A stretch of DNA of 64,000 nt, from the NCBI GenBank assembly GCA_965249185.1, contig CBDFLS010000002.1, positions 2,062,479-2,126,478 on the forward strand. The letters run 5' to 3'. The position numbers were made by a program, and so were the translations under genes. This stretch comes from CBDFLS01 sp965249185. GTDB taxonomy: Bacteria > Chloroflexota > Dehalococcoidia > Lucifugimonadales > Australimonadaceae. The notes under the pieces were generated by a model. It was not told where the DNA came from, ran no database searches, and was given only the letters and a program-made list of their open reading frames with translations. Each line of letters starts with the position of its first letter. Position 1 is the first letter of the stretch. Positions 17,023 through 25,209 of the stretch are shown one piece after another.

Positions 17023-18288
17023 TCAGGCCTGCGCCTCTTTCGGACGCTTGAAGGTGAAACGTGACAGCCATCCCCTGAGGCGTCGCATGGCGGGCGCCGA
17101 GAGGGATGGGGCTCCGCCGTTGAACGGCTTCGGATCGCCGCGGCGGATGCCCCAGAGCAAGAGGCCGACGGTAGTGGCGAAGGCGGCGTCCTCCAGCTCT
17201 GTGGGAAGACCCAGCGCCTGGGACGGGGACCCCTGCCGCACGGGGCAGGAGGCGTACTCCTCGGCCACCTCCAGCAGGCCGGGCAGGTTGGAGGTGCCGC
17301 CGGTAATAACCATGCCGGCCGGCGGCATCCGGTCGAGCCCCGCTTCCTTCACCTTGTGGAGGATGAGCCGGACCAGGTCCACCGACCTGTCGTGGAGGAG
17401 GGCATAAAAGGTAAGACTCGGGACCGTCTTGGTGACGGACCCCTCTCCAATCGGTATCTCCATGGTGTCGTTGGGGCCTATGCCATCGACGATGGAGGAG
17501 CCGTAGCGCAGCTTGGTCTGCTCCGCCGCTGCCAGGGTGATCCCCAAGCCCCGCGAGAGGTCATGGGTGAACTGCCAGCCGCCCACGGGCAGCGCGGCCG
17601 TATGCCAGATGGCGCCGTCCTTGAAGATGGCGATATCGCTGGTGCCCCCGCCCACGTCGACCAGCACCACGCCGGTGTCCCGCTCATCGGCGCTGAGCAC
17701 GGCTTCGCTGCTGGCCAGGTGCTCGATGATCAGGCCCTTCACGGTCACGCCGGCGGACCGCACCACCCTGGCCAGGTTCTCCATGGGTGCCAGGTCGCCG
17801 ATAACCACGTGGGACTCGGAGCTCAGGTGTTGGCCGGAGAGCCCCACCGGATTGTTCACTTCGTTCAAGCCGTCCACGGTGTAAGACCGGGGAATGACGT
17901 GGACGAGACGGCGTCGGTCGGCGGCCTGGTCGGAGGTGGAGCTGAGCAGGCGGTCGACGTCCCGCTGGGAGACCACCGAGCGCCGCTTGCGCGCCACGGG
18001 CACGGAGACGCTGGCGTTGATGCAGGTGAGAAAGCTGCCGGTGATGCCCACGTAGGCGGGCGGCAGGCGCCGGCCCAGCATCAGCCGCGCTTCATCGACG
18101 GAGCGGCGCACCGACTCCGCCAGCTCATCGGGGCTGACCACCATCCCTTTCTTCATGCCGGTGGACCTGGCGTGTCCCAAGGCCACAACCTCCACCGTGC
18201 CGGCGTGGCTCACTCGGCCCACGAGGGTTCCCACCTTGGTGGTGCCGACGTCCACGGCGCAGTAGAGTGACTCTTTGGTGCGTGACAT
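17023..18288 (-). CDS. ftsA: Cell division protein FtsA
   Basis: A 421-residue actin-like ATPase that tethers FtsZ to the membrane. The phosphate-1 motif VDVGTTKVGT is near residue 12, the SHS2 domain follows, phosphate-2 is VDVGGGTSDIAIF, and the adenosine motif is ITGGTSNLPGL. The C-terminus ends in a basic amphipathic stretch (MRRLRGWLSRFTFKR), the expected membrane-targeting helix. ATG 18288 has AAGGAG upstream. Between rsmH and ftsA there is no ftsL, ftsI or mur gene. Confidence 0.95.
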   Translation of the reverse strand: MSRTKESLYCAVDVGTTKVGTLVGRVSHAGTVEVVALGHARSTGMKKGMVVSPDELAESVRRSVDEARLMLGRRLPPAYVGITGSFLTCINASVSVPVARKRRSVVSQRDVDRLLSSTSDQAADRRRLVHVIPRSYTVDGLNEVNNPVGLSGQHLSSESHVVIGDLAPMENLARVVRSAGVTVKGLIIEHLASSEAVLSADERDTGVVLVDVGGGTSDIAIFKDGAIWHTAALPVGGWQFTHDLSRGLGITLAAAEQTKLRYGSSIVDGIGPNDTMEIPIGEGSVTKTVPSLTFYALLHDRSVDLVRLILHKVKEAGLDRMPPAGMVITGGTSNLPGLLEVAEEYASCPVRQGSPSQALGLPTELEDAAFATTVGLLLWGIRRGDPKPFNGGAPSLSAPAMRRLRGWLSRFTFKRPKEAQA

Positions 18289-18341
18289 GGCGGACTTCTC
18301 CTTAGGACCGTGGAGCGCCTGGCGCCCCGGTCCGAGATCTC

Positions 18342-19241
18342 CTATGTGCTCTCCGCCACTCGAAGGCGGGCGCTCCTGCAACGGCGGTTTTGGCGTACCT
18401 CTTCCTGAGTCGGCCTGATCACCTTCTTCGTCAGCGGACGTAGCGTCGCTTCCTGCTCCGAGGTCCGGCCGCTCCGGAGGAACTCTTTGACGGCCCGGTC
18501 CTCCAGGGAGTGGTAGGCGATGGTGACGAGCCGGCCGCCACGGTCGAGGACCGAGTGGGCCTGGACCAGTCCCTCCGCGAGGTTCTCCAGCTCTCGGTTG
18601 GTGGCAATGCGCAGCGCCTGAAACGTGCGCGTGGCGGGGTGGGTGCGGCCCCGGCGGTAGCCGGAGGCGCGCCGCACGATCTCAGCCAGCTCGTGGCTGG
18701 TGGCGATGGGGCGCTGGGCCACGATGGCCCGGGCGATGCGCCGTGAGCGGGGCTCCTGCCCCAGTAGGAAGAGGAGGTCGGCCAGCTCCTCCTGGTCGCT
18801 GTGGTTCACCAGGTCCGCCGCGGTGAGCTCCTGGTCCGGGTCGAAACGCATGTCTAGGGGCTCCGGGCGCTGAAAGCTGAACCCGCGCTCCTCCCGGTCG
18901 AGCTGGCGGGAGGAGATGCCGAGGTCGAAGAGTACGCCGTCGGCGGGCACGAAGCCACAGCTTCTGGCCACTGAGTCCAGGGACGCGTAGCTCGCCTGAA
19001 TCACCGTGGCGGCCTTGCCGTAGGGGGCCAGCCAAGCCAGGCTTGCCGCCACGGCCTCCGGGTCCACGTCCATTCCCAGCAGGTGGCCGCTGGGCGCCGA
19101 GGCGTCGAGGATGGCCAGGGCGTGGCCGCCGTCCCCAAGGGTGCAGTCGATGTACCGCCCGCCGGGGCGCACGGCCAGGCCCTGGAGGACCTCGTCCACC
19201 ATGACCGGCTCATGGAACGTCTGGGGCAGGGCGGAGGTCAC
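18342..19241 (-). CDS. rsmH: 16S rRNA (cytosine1402-N4)-methyltransferase RsmH/MraW
   Basis: A 299-residue SAM-dependent methyltransferase modifying C1402 of 16S rRNA. It begins with FHEPVMVDEVLQGL and has the SAM motif DCTLGDGGHA (about 33-42), FDLGISSRQLD and YHSLEDRAVK, all standard family marks. GTG 19241 overlaps the mraZ stop by 4 bases (GTGA), indicating translational coupling. Confidence 0.95.
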   Translation of the reverse strand: MTSALPQTFHEPVMVDEVLQGLAVRPGGRYIDCTLGDGGHALAILDASAPSGHLLGMDVDPEAVAASLAWLAPYGKAATVIQASYASLDSVARSCGFVPADGVLFDLGISSRQLDREERGFSFQRPEPLDMRFDPDQELTAADLVNHSDQEELADLLFLLGQEPRSRRIARAIVAQRPIATSHELAEIVRRASGYRRGRTHPATRTFQALRIATNRELENLAEGLVQAHSVLDRGGRLVTIAYHSLEDRAVKEFLRSGRTSEQEATLRPLTKKVIRPTQEEVRQNRRCRSARLRVAEST

Positions 19242-19681
19242 CGGTTCCCCTCCTCGGCGGAGTCGGCCATGCGGGAGGCTGCCTCCTCTACATAAGGGAG
19301 CTCCTGCTCCTCCCAGCGCCGACGGTCCCACATCTCCAGGTAGTCGCCGCCCCCCACCAGCACCAACTCATCGTGGATATCCGCATAGCGGCGCAGCGGC
19401 TGGGGAAGCAGTACCCGGCCCTGGCGGTCCAGCTCCAGGTCGAAGGCGCCGCCGAAGGTCATGCGGCGGAGGACCCGCGCGTGGCGGCGGTTCGGCGACA
19501 TGGCGGCGATGGCGCCCGACCACGAGTCCCAGGTGGCGGGGGTGAAGGCCCAGACGCACGGGTCCAGCCCCTTGGTCAGGAAGATGCCTCCTTTGAAGGC
19601 CTCCCGGAACCGGGCGGGGACGGCGATGCGGCCCTGGGCGTCCAGGCGATGGGTGTATTCCCCGTGGAAGCGAACGACCAT
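19238..19681 (-). CDS. mraZ: Transcriptional regulator MraZ
   Basis: A 147-residue protein of two AbrB-like DNA-binding repeats: HRLDAQGRIAVPARFREAF (about 11-29) and LDRQGRVLLPQPLRRYA (about 85-101). MraZ usually represses its own division cluster. It heads mraZ-rsmH-ftsA-ftsZ. I could not identify the usual TGGG repeats upstream. Confidence 0.95.
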   Translation of the reverse strand: MVVRFHGEYTHRLDAQGRIAVPARFREAFKGGIFLTKGLDPCVWAFTPATWDSWSGAIAAMSPNRRHARVLRRMTFGGAFDLELDRQGRVLLPQPLRRYADIHDELVLVGGGDYLEMWDRRRWEEQELPYVEEAASRMADSAEEGNR

Positions 19682-19689
19682 TTCCTAAT

Positions 19690-20144
19690 TTCCCCTAATT
19701 CGAACCTGTTTGCACCAAAACAAACCAGACTTTAGTACGGTGCTTGCGAAAATGCAAGCCCCTGAACGGCCTGATTTATGGGCATTTTCGTGTGTTGCGG
19801 TTGGGTTCCCGGCGTGCGGACCAGCCCGTTTTTCCTCGGCCGGAGACAATAGGGGCGGCAAGCTGGGCCGCAATTACCCACTATGCGGTTGCGTATGGAG
19901 CGCACGCACGATATACGGTAGAAACGGGGACTTGGGCCCGCGCGGGCTGGCGTCTTTCACGAAGCAATGGGCTATTTTTCGTTTCGATTGGCTTTATTTC
20001 GTAGCTGAACTGGGGTGAGCGCTTGAGCCGGTGGGGCCGATGGTGTTAAATGCGTGAAGCCAAGCGGAGCTCGCCCCGTTTGCCCGAGAGGAGCGCATAA
20101 GGCGTCTCCGGGGCGACTCGCGCGGTCCAAGAGCCGGAGGAGAT
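19690..20144. other. Divergent intergenic region, no gene seen
   Basis: About 450 bp between mraZ and the aminotransferase. It contains a short inverted repeat CTTGC...GCAAG near 19745-19760 in the likely mraZ promoter region. Reading frames here lack ribosome sites and protein-like composition, so no gene is called. Confidence 0.5.
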
Positions 20145-21365
20145 ATGGCGGCTGAAAGGCAGTCCACCGAGGGGCATCGGCACCTCCAGGAGTTCCAATC
20201 GCCGGGCCGGCTCTGCATGGGGGCGGGCCCATCCAACTACGACCCCCGGGTGGTCCAGGCCCTGGCCGCATCCCTCCTGGGGCATCTGGACCCGGACATG
20301 CGCCCGGTGCTGGAGGACGTGAGCCAGATGCTCCGGCTGGTGTTCCAGACGGAGAACCCGCTTACCCTGCCCGTCTCGGGGACCGGCATGGCCGGCATGG
20401 AGGCGTCGCTGGTCAATGTGGTGGAGCCCGGCGATGCGGTGGTTGTCGCCGTCAACGGCTTCTTCGGCCGGCGATTGGTCGAGGTGGCCGGCAGATGTGG
20501 GGCCACGGTGCACCAGGTCTCCCAGACGCACGGCCAGCCGGTGGACCCCGAGGCGGTGCGCTCCGAGGTGCGCAGCCACCCCAGCGTGAAGGCGGTGGCC
20601 GTGGTCCACGCCGAGACCTCCACCGGCGCGCTGACGCCGCTGCCGGAGCTGGCCGCCATCGCCCACGACGCGGGCGCGCTGCTTATCGTGGACGCCGTTA
20701 CCTCGCTGGGGGGCATCGATCTGCGGGTGGACGAATGGGACCTGGACGTGTGCTATTCGGGCACTCAGAAGTGCATGGGCTGCCCGTCGGGTCTGGCACC
20801 CGTCACAGTGAACGCCCGCGCGCTGGAGGTCATCGAGCGCCGGAAGAGCCCGGTCCAGAGCTACTATCTAGACCTGAAGCTGCTCGGGGGTTTCTGGCTC
20901 GAGCGAGGCTATCACCACACCGTCTCGGCGCCCCTGGTGTTCGCCCTGCGGGAGGCGCTGCGACTCATCCTGGAAGAGGGGCTGGAGAGCCGGTATGAGC
21001 GGCACATCGCGCACGGCGCCGCTTTCCGGGCCGGCGTAGAGGCCATGGGCCTCTCGCTACTGGCCCCCGAAGCCTCCAGCACGCCGAGCCTGGCGGCGGT
21101 GGTGGTGCCGGAGGGAGTCGACGGCGCCGAGGCCCGCAGGGTGCTGCTGCGCGATTACAACACGGAGATCAGCGGCGGGCTGGGCGATCAGGCGGCGAAG
21201 CTCTGGCGGGTGGGCCTGATGGGGTACAACTCCACGACACGCAATGTGCTCTACGTCCTCTCGGCCCTGGAGGACGCGCTGCTCCGGCAGGGCTTCGAGC
21301 TGCCCGTGGGCGGAGGCGTGGCCGCGGCACAGCGGTCCCTTCAGGACCGAAAGCGCGGCGCGTGA
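20145..21365 (+). CDS. Class V aminotransferase (alanine-glyoxylate/serine-pyruvate type)
   Basis: A 406-residue PLP enzyme with MGAGPSNYDPRV at the N-terminus, SGTGMAGMEASL for the phosphate-binding turn, VDAVTSLGG containing the ring-stacking Asp, and SGTQKCMGCPSG with the PLP-binding Lys. This is the alanine-glyoxylate / serine-pyruvate subgroup. ATG 20145 has GGAGGAG upstream. It is followed by a TenA-like gene after 22 bp, probably one operon. The physiological donor and acceptor are not deducible. Confidence 0.88.
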   Translation: MAAERQSTEGHRHLQEFQSPGRLCMGAGPSNYDPRVVQALAASLLGHLDPDMRPVLEDVSQMLRLVFQTENPLTLPVSGTGMAGMEASLVNVVEPGDAVVVAVNGFFGRRLVEVAGRCGATVHQVSQTHGQPVDPEAVRSEVRSHPSVKAVAVVHAETSTGALTPLPELAAIAHDAGALLIVDAVTSLGGIDLRVDEWDLDVCYSGTQKCMGCPSGLAPVTVNARALEVIERRKSPVQSYYLDLKLLGGFWLERGYHHTVSAPLVFALREALRLILEEGLESRYERHIAHGAAFRAGVEAMGLSLLAPEASSTPSLAAVVVPEGVDGAEARRVLLRDYNTEISGGLGDQAAKLWRVGLMGYNSTTRNVLYVLSALEDALLRQGFELPVGGGVAAAQRSLQDRKRGA

Positions 21366-21387
21366 TGCTTTCCCGATAGCGGGGCCC

Positions 21388-22062
21388 ATGGCCATCTCGT
21401 TCACCGACGGCCTCCGCCGCGACACCGATGCGCTGCACCGGCGTATTCTCTCCCACCCTTTCGTGACCGGCGTCGGCGATGGCTCCCTCCCGGTGGAGGC
21501 CTTCAAGTTCTACGTCCGTCAGGACTACCTCTTCCTTATTGAGTACAGCCGCGTCTTGGCCCTGGCCGTGGCGAAGGCGCCGGACCTGGAGAGCATGGGG
21601 GCGTTCGCGCGGCTGCTGCACGAGACGCTGAACACCGAGATGTCGCTCCACCGGGGCTACTGTTCCAGCTTCGGCGTCTCGGAGGAGGAGCTGGAGGCCA
21701 CCGAGGCGGCGCCCACCACCGTGGCCTATACCTCTTATCTATTGAACGTGGCCGGACGGAGCGCCTTCTCCGAGGTGGTGTGCGCCATGCTTCCCTGCCA
21801 GTGGGGCTACGCCGAGCTCGGCCAACGCCTCAAGGAGCAGGGGCCTCCGGCGCACGCGCCGCTCTACGCCCAATGGATCGAGATGTACGCGGACCCCGAT
21901 TTTCAGCGGCTGTCCGGCTGGGCCCGCTCGCTGGCCGACCGGCTGGCGGAGCAGGCCGGCGAGCGGGAGCGCCGCCGCATGGCCGAGGCCTACGCCACCG
22001 CCACACGTTACGAGTACCTTTTCTGGGACATGGCCTACCGCCAGGAGACCTGGCCCCTCTAG
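21388..22062 (+). CDS. TenA/thiaminase-II-like protein
   Basis: A 224-residue heme-oxygenase-fold helical protein. The family pattern FKFYVRQDYLFLIEYSRVLA (about 37-56) and the C-terminal YEYLFWDMAY are present, as is a Cys (AMLPCQWGYAE) at the position of the TenA nucleophile. TenA salvages aminopyrimidines for thiamine; distant members serve other pathways. It is co-transcribed with the aminotransferase, and no thi genes are adjacent, so the thiamine role is not assured. Confidence 0.82.
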   Translation: MAISFTDGLRRDTDALHRRILSHPFVTGVGDGSLPVEAFKFYVRQDYLFLIEYSRVLALAVAKAPDLESMGAFARLLHETLNTEMSLHRGYCSSFGVSEEELEATEAAPTTVAYTSYLLNVAGRSAFSEVVCAMLPCQWGYAELGQRLKEQGPPAHAPLYAQWIEMYADPDFQRLSGWARSLADRLAEQAGERERRRMAEAYATATRYEYLFWDMAYRQETWPL

Positions 22063-22197
22063 CACTGGTGAGGCCGGCCTGGCCCTTCCCCTCGCCGTCA
22101 ATAGATCGCTGCATCACGGCACTTTCCCGCAGCGCCCTGACGTCTTCAGCTCGCTACCGTTATAAGAGGAAGAGGAGAGGTTTGGGAGGTCCCTGAG

Positions 22198-23133
22198 GTG
22201 GCCACGAGCGAATGGTATACTGGCTCCGCCCGCCCCCGCACACCGCGCCTGCTCAGGAGCGCTCTAAAGTTGGCCCTTCCCAGCCGTGACCAGGTCCAGC
22301 TTGACGACCTGGCCTTCGCCGAGCTGTACGAACACTACTACGACCGAGTCGTCCGCTATATCGCCGCGCGGACCGGCAGCCGCGACGACGCCCAGGAGAT
22401 GGCTGGCGATGTCTTCGTGCGCGCCCTGGAGTCGCTGGACACCATCCAGGAGCGGGGCATTCCGCCCGGGGCGTGGCTCTTTCGGGTGGCGCACAACCTG
22501 GTGGTGGACCTCTATCGGAAACGCGCCCGCCGCCGGAGCGTTCCGCTGGAGCAGGCCGGCGCAACGGCTGCGCCGGGGCCGCCGCCCACGCCCGTGCGGG
22601 GCGCGCCCAAAACAGTCCGCGCCGACCGGCTGCTGAAGCTCAACGACCAGATGGAACGGATTGAGGAGCGGGTCCGGAAGATGTCCGAACAGGCCTCCGA
22701 CGCCCATACCCGGCGCAGCTTCGTCCGCGCCCAGGAGTCCCTTGGCGAAGACCTCCGCCACGCCCGGGGCGTGCTCAAGCGGGCGGATAAGGCCCGGAAG
22801 CTTCCCCGCAAGTTACAGCAGGAGGCGGGGGTGACCGGGGCCTCCTCGGGAGAGGCCAAGCCGGGCTCTACCATATCGGTGTTGCGGTACGTCACCGCTG
22901 AGGTGGTCGAGGTCGAGCTCGTCCGGGTCGATGGTGGCGTCCGGGTCGATCTGATGGTGGTGGGCCCCGAGGGCCGCCGTCAGGTGGTGCGCCTGATGCC
23001 CGGCGCGGCGCAGCTCTTGCGCGGCGAGCTGCCCGGTACTCTGGAGGACCTTCGCATTCACGGCGCCGTCCAGCTCGCCGTGGACCCGGCGACCGGCGAG
23101 GTCCGCCAGGTACGCATGCTTCCAGAGCCGTAA
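22198..23133 (+). CDS. Sigma-70 region-2 protein with unusual C-terminal domain
   Basis: A 311-residue protein. Residues about 38-118 are a good ECF sigma region 2 (FAELYEHYYDRVVRYIA, DAQEMAGDVFVRAL, AWLFRVAHNLVVDLYRK). A typical region 4 helix-turn-helix is not seen. In its place is a charged, probably coiled-coil stretch (about 140-205), then a beta-rich domain (about 220-311, VLRYVTAEVVEVELVRV ...). GTG 22198 has GGGAGG upstream. It may be an atypical ECF factor or a region-2-derived regulator. It is monocistronic. Confidence 0.7.
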   Translation: MATSEWYTGSARPRTPRLLRSALKLALPSRDQVQLDDLAFAELYEHYYDRVVRYIAARTGSRDDAQEMAGDVFVRALESLDTIQERGIPPGAWLFRVAHNLVVDLYRKRARRRSVPLEQAGATAAPGPPPTPVRGAPKTVRADRLLKLNDQMERIEERVRKMSEQASDAHTRRSFVRAQESLGEDLRHARGVLKRADKARKLPRKLQQEAGVTGASSGEAKPGSTISVLRYVTAEVVEVELVRVDGGVRVDLMVVGPEGRRQVVRLMPGAAQLLRGELPGTLEDLRIHGAVQLAVDPATGEVRQVRMLPEP

Positions 23134-23254
23134 GCCACAGGCGTTCCCCCAGCTTCGGTTGGCGCCTCGCTGGTGCCATCGCGGAGAGAGCTATCGGTCC
23201 GAAGCCAGGTGCTACAATGGCTTTAGGTTTGCAACGGAGTGATGAAGCCTGGCC

Positions 23255-25117
23255 ATGCCCTCCTCTTTCACCGAACGCCTGTCCCGGGGCATCCTGCTGT
23301 CGGACGGCGCCATGGGGACCCAGTTGTACGCCCGCGGCGGGCGGGGGGTCGGCCCGTGTCTGGACGCTCTGAACCTCTCGCAGCCCGAGCTGGTCAGAGG
23401 GATTCATCTTGACTATCTCCGCGCCGGGGCGGAGCTCATCGAGACCAACACCTTTGGCGCCAGCGCCATCCGCTTGGCGCCCCACGGCCTGGCTGACCGG
23501 GTGGCTGACATCAATCGCGCCGGGGTGGCCATCGCCCAAGAGGCCCGGCGGCTCATGGGCCAGGAGCTGTGGGTGGCGGGCGCCATCGGGCCCGTGGGCC
23601 GGGACGGCAGCCAGTACGGCGTGGTGCGCTCCGCCTCCGCCCAGGAGGCCTTCGCCGAGCAGGCCGCGGCCCTAGCGGAGGCCCAGGCCGACCTCATCGT
23701 CCTCGAGACCTTCACCGCGCTGTTGGAGCTGGAGGAGGCCGTGAAGGCGGTGCAGTCGGTCACCGGACTGCCCATCGTGGCCCAGATGAGCTTCAACGAG
23801 GACGGCCGCACCTCCGGCGGCGATACGCCGGAGGAGGTGGTCGCGGCCTTGGAGCGCCTGGGTGTGGCCGCGGTGGGCGCCAACTGCGGGGTCGGTCCCG
23901 AGCCCCTGCTCCAGGTGATGGAGCGCATGGCCCAGGTGTCGCACACGCCGCTGGTGGCGCAGCCCAACGCGGGCTTTCCCACCTATAGCGAGGGGCGCCT
24001 GGTCTACCTCTCAACACCGGACTACATGGCGGAGCGGGCCCAACGCTTCGGCGAGAGCGGCGTGGCGATGGTTGGAGGGTGCTGTGGGACCACTCCGGAG
24101 CATACGGCTGCGATGCGTGACGCGGTGCAGCGGGTGACACCCACTCCGGGCCGCGTCCGCCGGGCCGCGGCGCCCGCCAAGGAGCGCGTCCCTGCTCCTC
24201 CAGCGGCCCCGCCGACGCCCACGGACCTGGGCCAGCGGCTTCAGCGGGGCGAGTTCGTGGTGACGATGGAGGTGGACCCGCCCCGGGGCTTCGATATCAG
24301 CACGACGCTGGACCTGCTGCGAGGAGTCACCCGCAGCGTGCATGCCATCAGCGTGGCCGACAGCCCCTTGGGCCAGGGGCGCATGAGCGCGCTGGCCACC
24401 AGCAGTCTGCTCCAGAGCCGTCTGGGGGTGGAGACGGTCATGCACATGACCACCCGCCACCGGAACCTGGTGGCCATCCACGCGGACCTGCTGGGCGCCC
24501 ATGCGCTGGGTGTGCGCAACGTATTCGTGGTCATGGGCGACGCTCCCCGCACCGGCGATTACCCCCGCGCCACCGCCGTGGCCGACATCTCCGCCTCCGG
24601 CCTGGTGCGGCTCATCAGCGCGTTTAACCATGGCGTGGACGGCTTGGGCAGGCCCATCGAGCGGCCCACCTCTTTCTTCGTGGGCTGCGCCTTCAACCTG
24701 TCGGCGCCCGATCTGGACCGCGAGCTGCGGGTGCTGGAGAGGAAGGTGGAGGCGGGCGCTCACTTTCTGCTCACCCAGCCCGTCTACGACCCCGAGGCGG
24801 TGGAACGCGTGTGGCAGCGTCTGGGCGGCTTCCCGCTGCCGTTGCTGCTCGGGGTCCTGCCCCTGCGGAGTGTCCGCCACGCGCAGTTCCTGCACCACGA
24901 GGTGCCGGGAATCTCGGTGCCGCCGCAGCTCATCGAGCGGCTGGAGTCGGCGGGGCCCGACGCCGGCGCCGTGGGCCTGGCCATAAGCCAGGAGCTGTTG
25001 CGAGCGGTGCAGGGGCGCGTGGCCGGCGCCTACTTCATCCCGCCCTACGGCCGGTACCAGGTGGTGGCGGAGACGCTGGCGGGCGTGGAGATCCCGGGCC
25101 TGAGCCCCCGGAATTAA
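23255..25117 (+). CDS. Homocysteine S-methyltransferase / methylenetetrahydrofolate reductase fusion
   Basis: A 620-residue two-domain protein like Bacillus YitJ. Residues about 1-290 are the homocysteine-binding domain, with ILLSDGAMGTQL, the first zinc Cys in GANCGVGP and the Cys pair in VGGCCGTTPEH. After a Pro/Ala linker, residues about 325-615 are an MTHFR barrel (FVVTMEVDPPRGFD, VFVVMGD, VEAGAHFLLTQPVYDPEA). It would make 5-methyl-THF and pass the methyl group to homocysteine for methionine synthesis. A TACAAT box lies at 23213-23218, about 36 bp upstream. Confidence 0.9.
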   Translation: MPSSFTERLSRGILLSDGAMGTQLYARGGRGVGPCLDALNLSQPELVRGIHLDYLRAGAELIETNTFGASAIRLAPHGLADRVADINRAGVAIAQEARRLMGQELWVAGAIGPVGRDGSQYGVVRSASAQEAFAEQAAALAEAQADLIVLETFTALLELEEAVKAVQSVTGLPIVAQMSFNEDGRTSGGDTPEEVVAALERLGVAAVGANCGVGPEPLLQVMERMAQVSHTPLVAQPNAGFPTYSEGRLVYLSTPDYMAERAQRFGESGVAMVGGCCGTTPEHTAAMRDAVQRVTPTPGRVRRAAAPAKERVPAPPAAPPTPTDLGQRLQRGEFVVTMEVDPPRGFDISTTLDLLRGVTRSVHAISVADSPLGQGRMSALATSSLLQSRLGVETVMHMTTRHRNLVAIHADLLGAHALGVRNVFVVMGDAPRTGDYPRATAVADISASGLVRLISAFNHGVDGLGRPIERPTSFFVGCAFNLSAPDLDRELRVLERKVEAGAHFLLTQPVYDPEAVERVWQRLGGFPLPLLLGVLPLRSVRHAQFLHHEVPGISVPPQLIERLESAGPDAGAVGLAISQELLRAVQGRVAGAYFIPPYGRYQVVAETLAGVEIPGLSPRN

Positions 25118-25209
25118 GAGGCGGCGTGCCTGGGCCGGTGTCGTTGACCCCCCTTTTCCCTTGACGTAGAGTGACAAGCAGACCAAAGCGCGTCTCTGGA
25201 GAGTTGGAG

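Noticed and set aside
19710..20018. 102-codon ORF between mraZ and the aminotransferase
   Set aside because: No ribosome site, no family pattern, and overlapping open frames in other phases.
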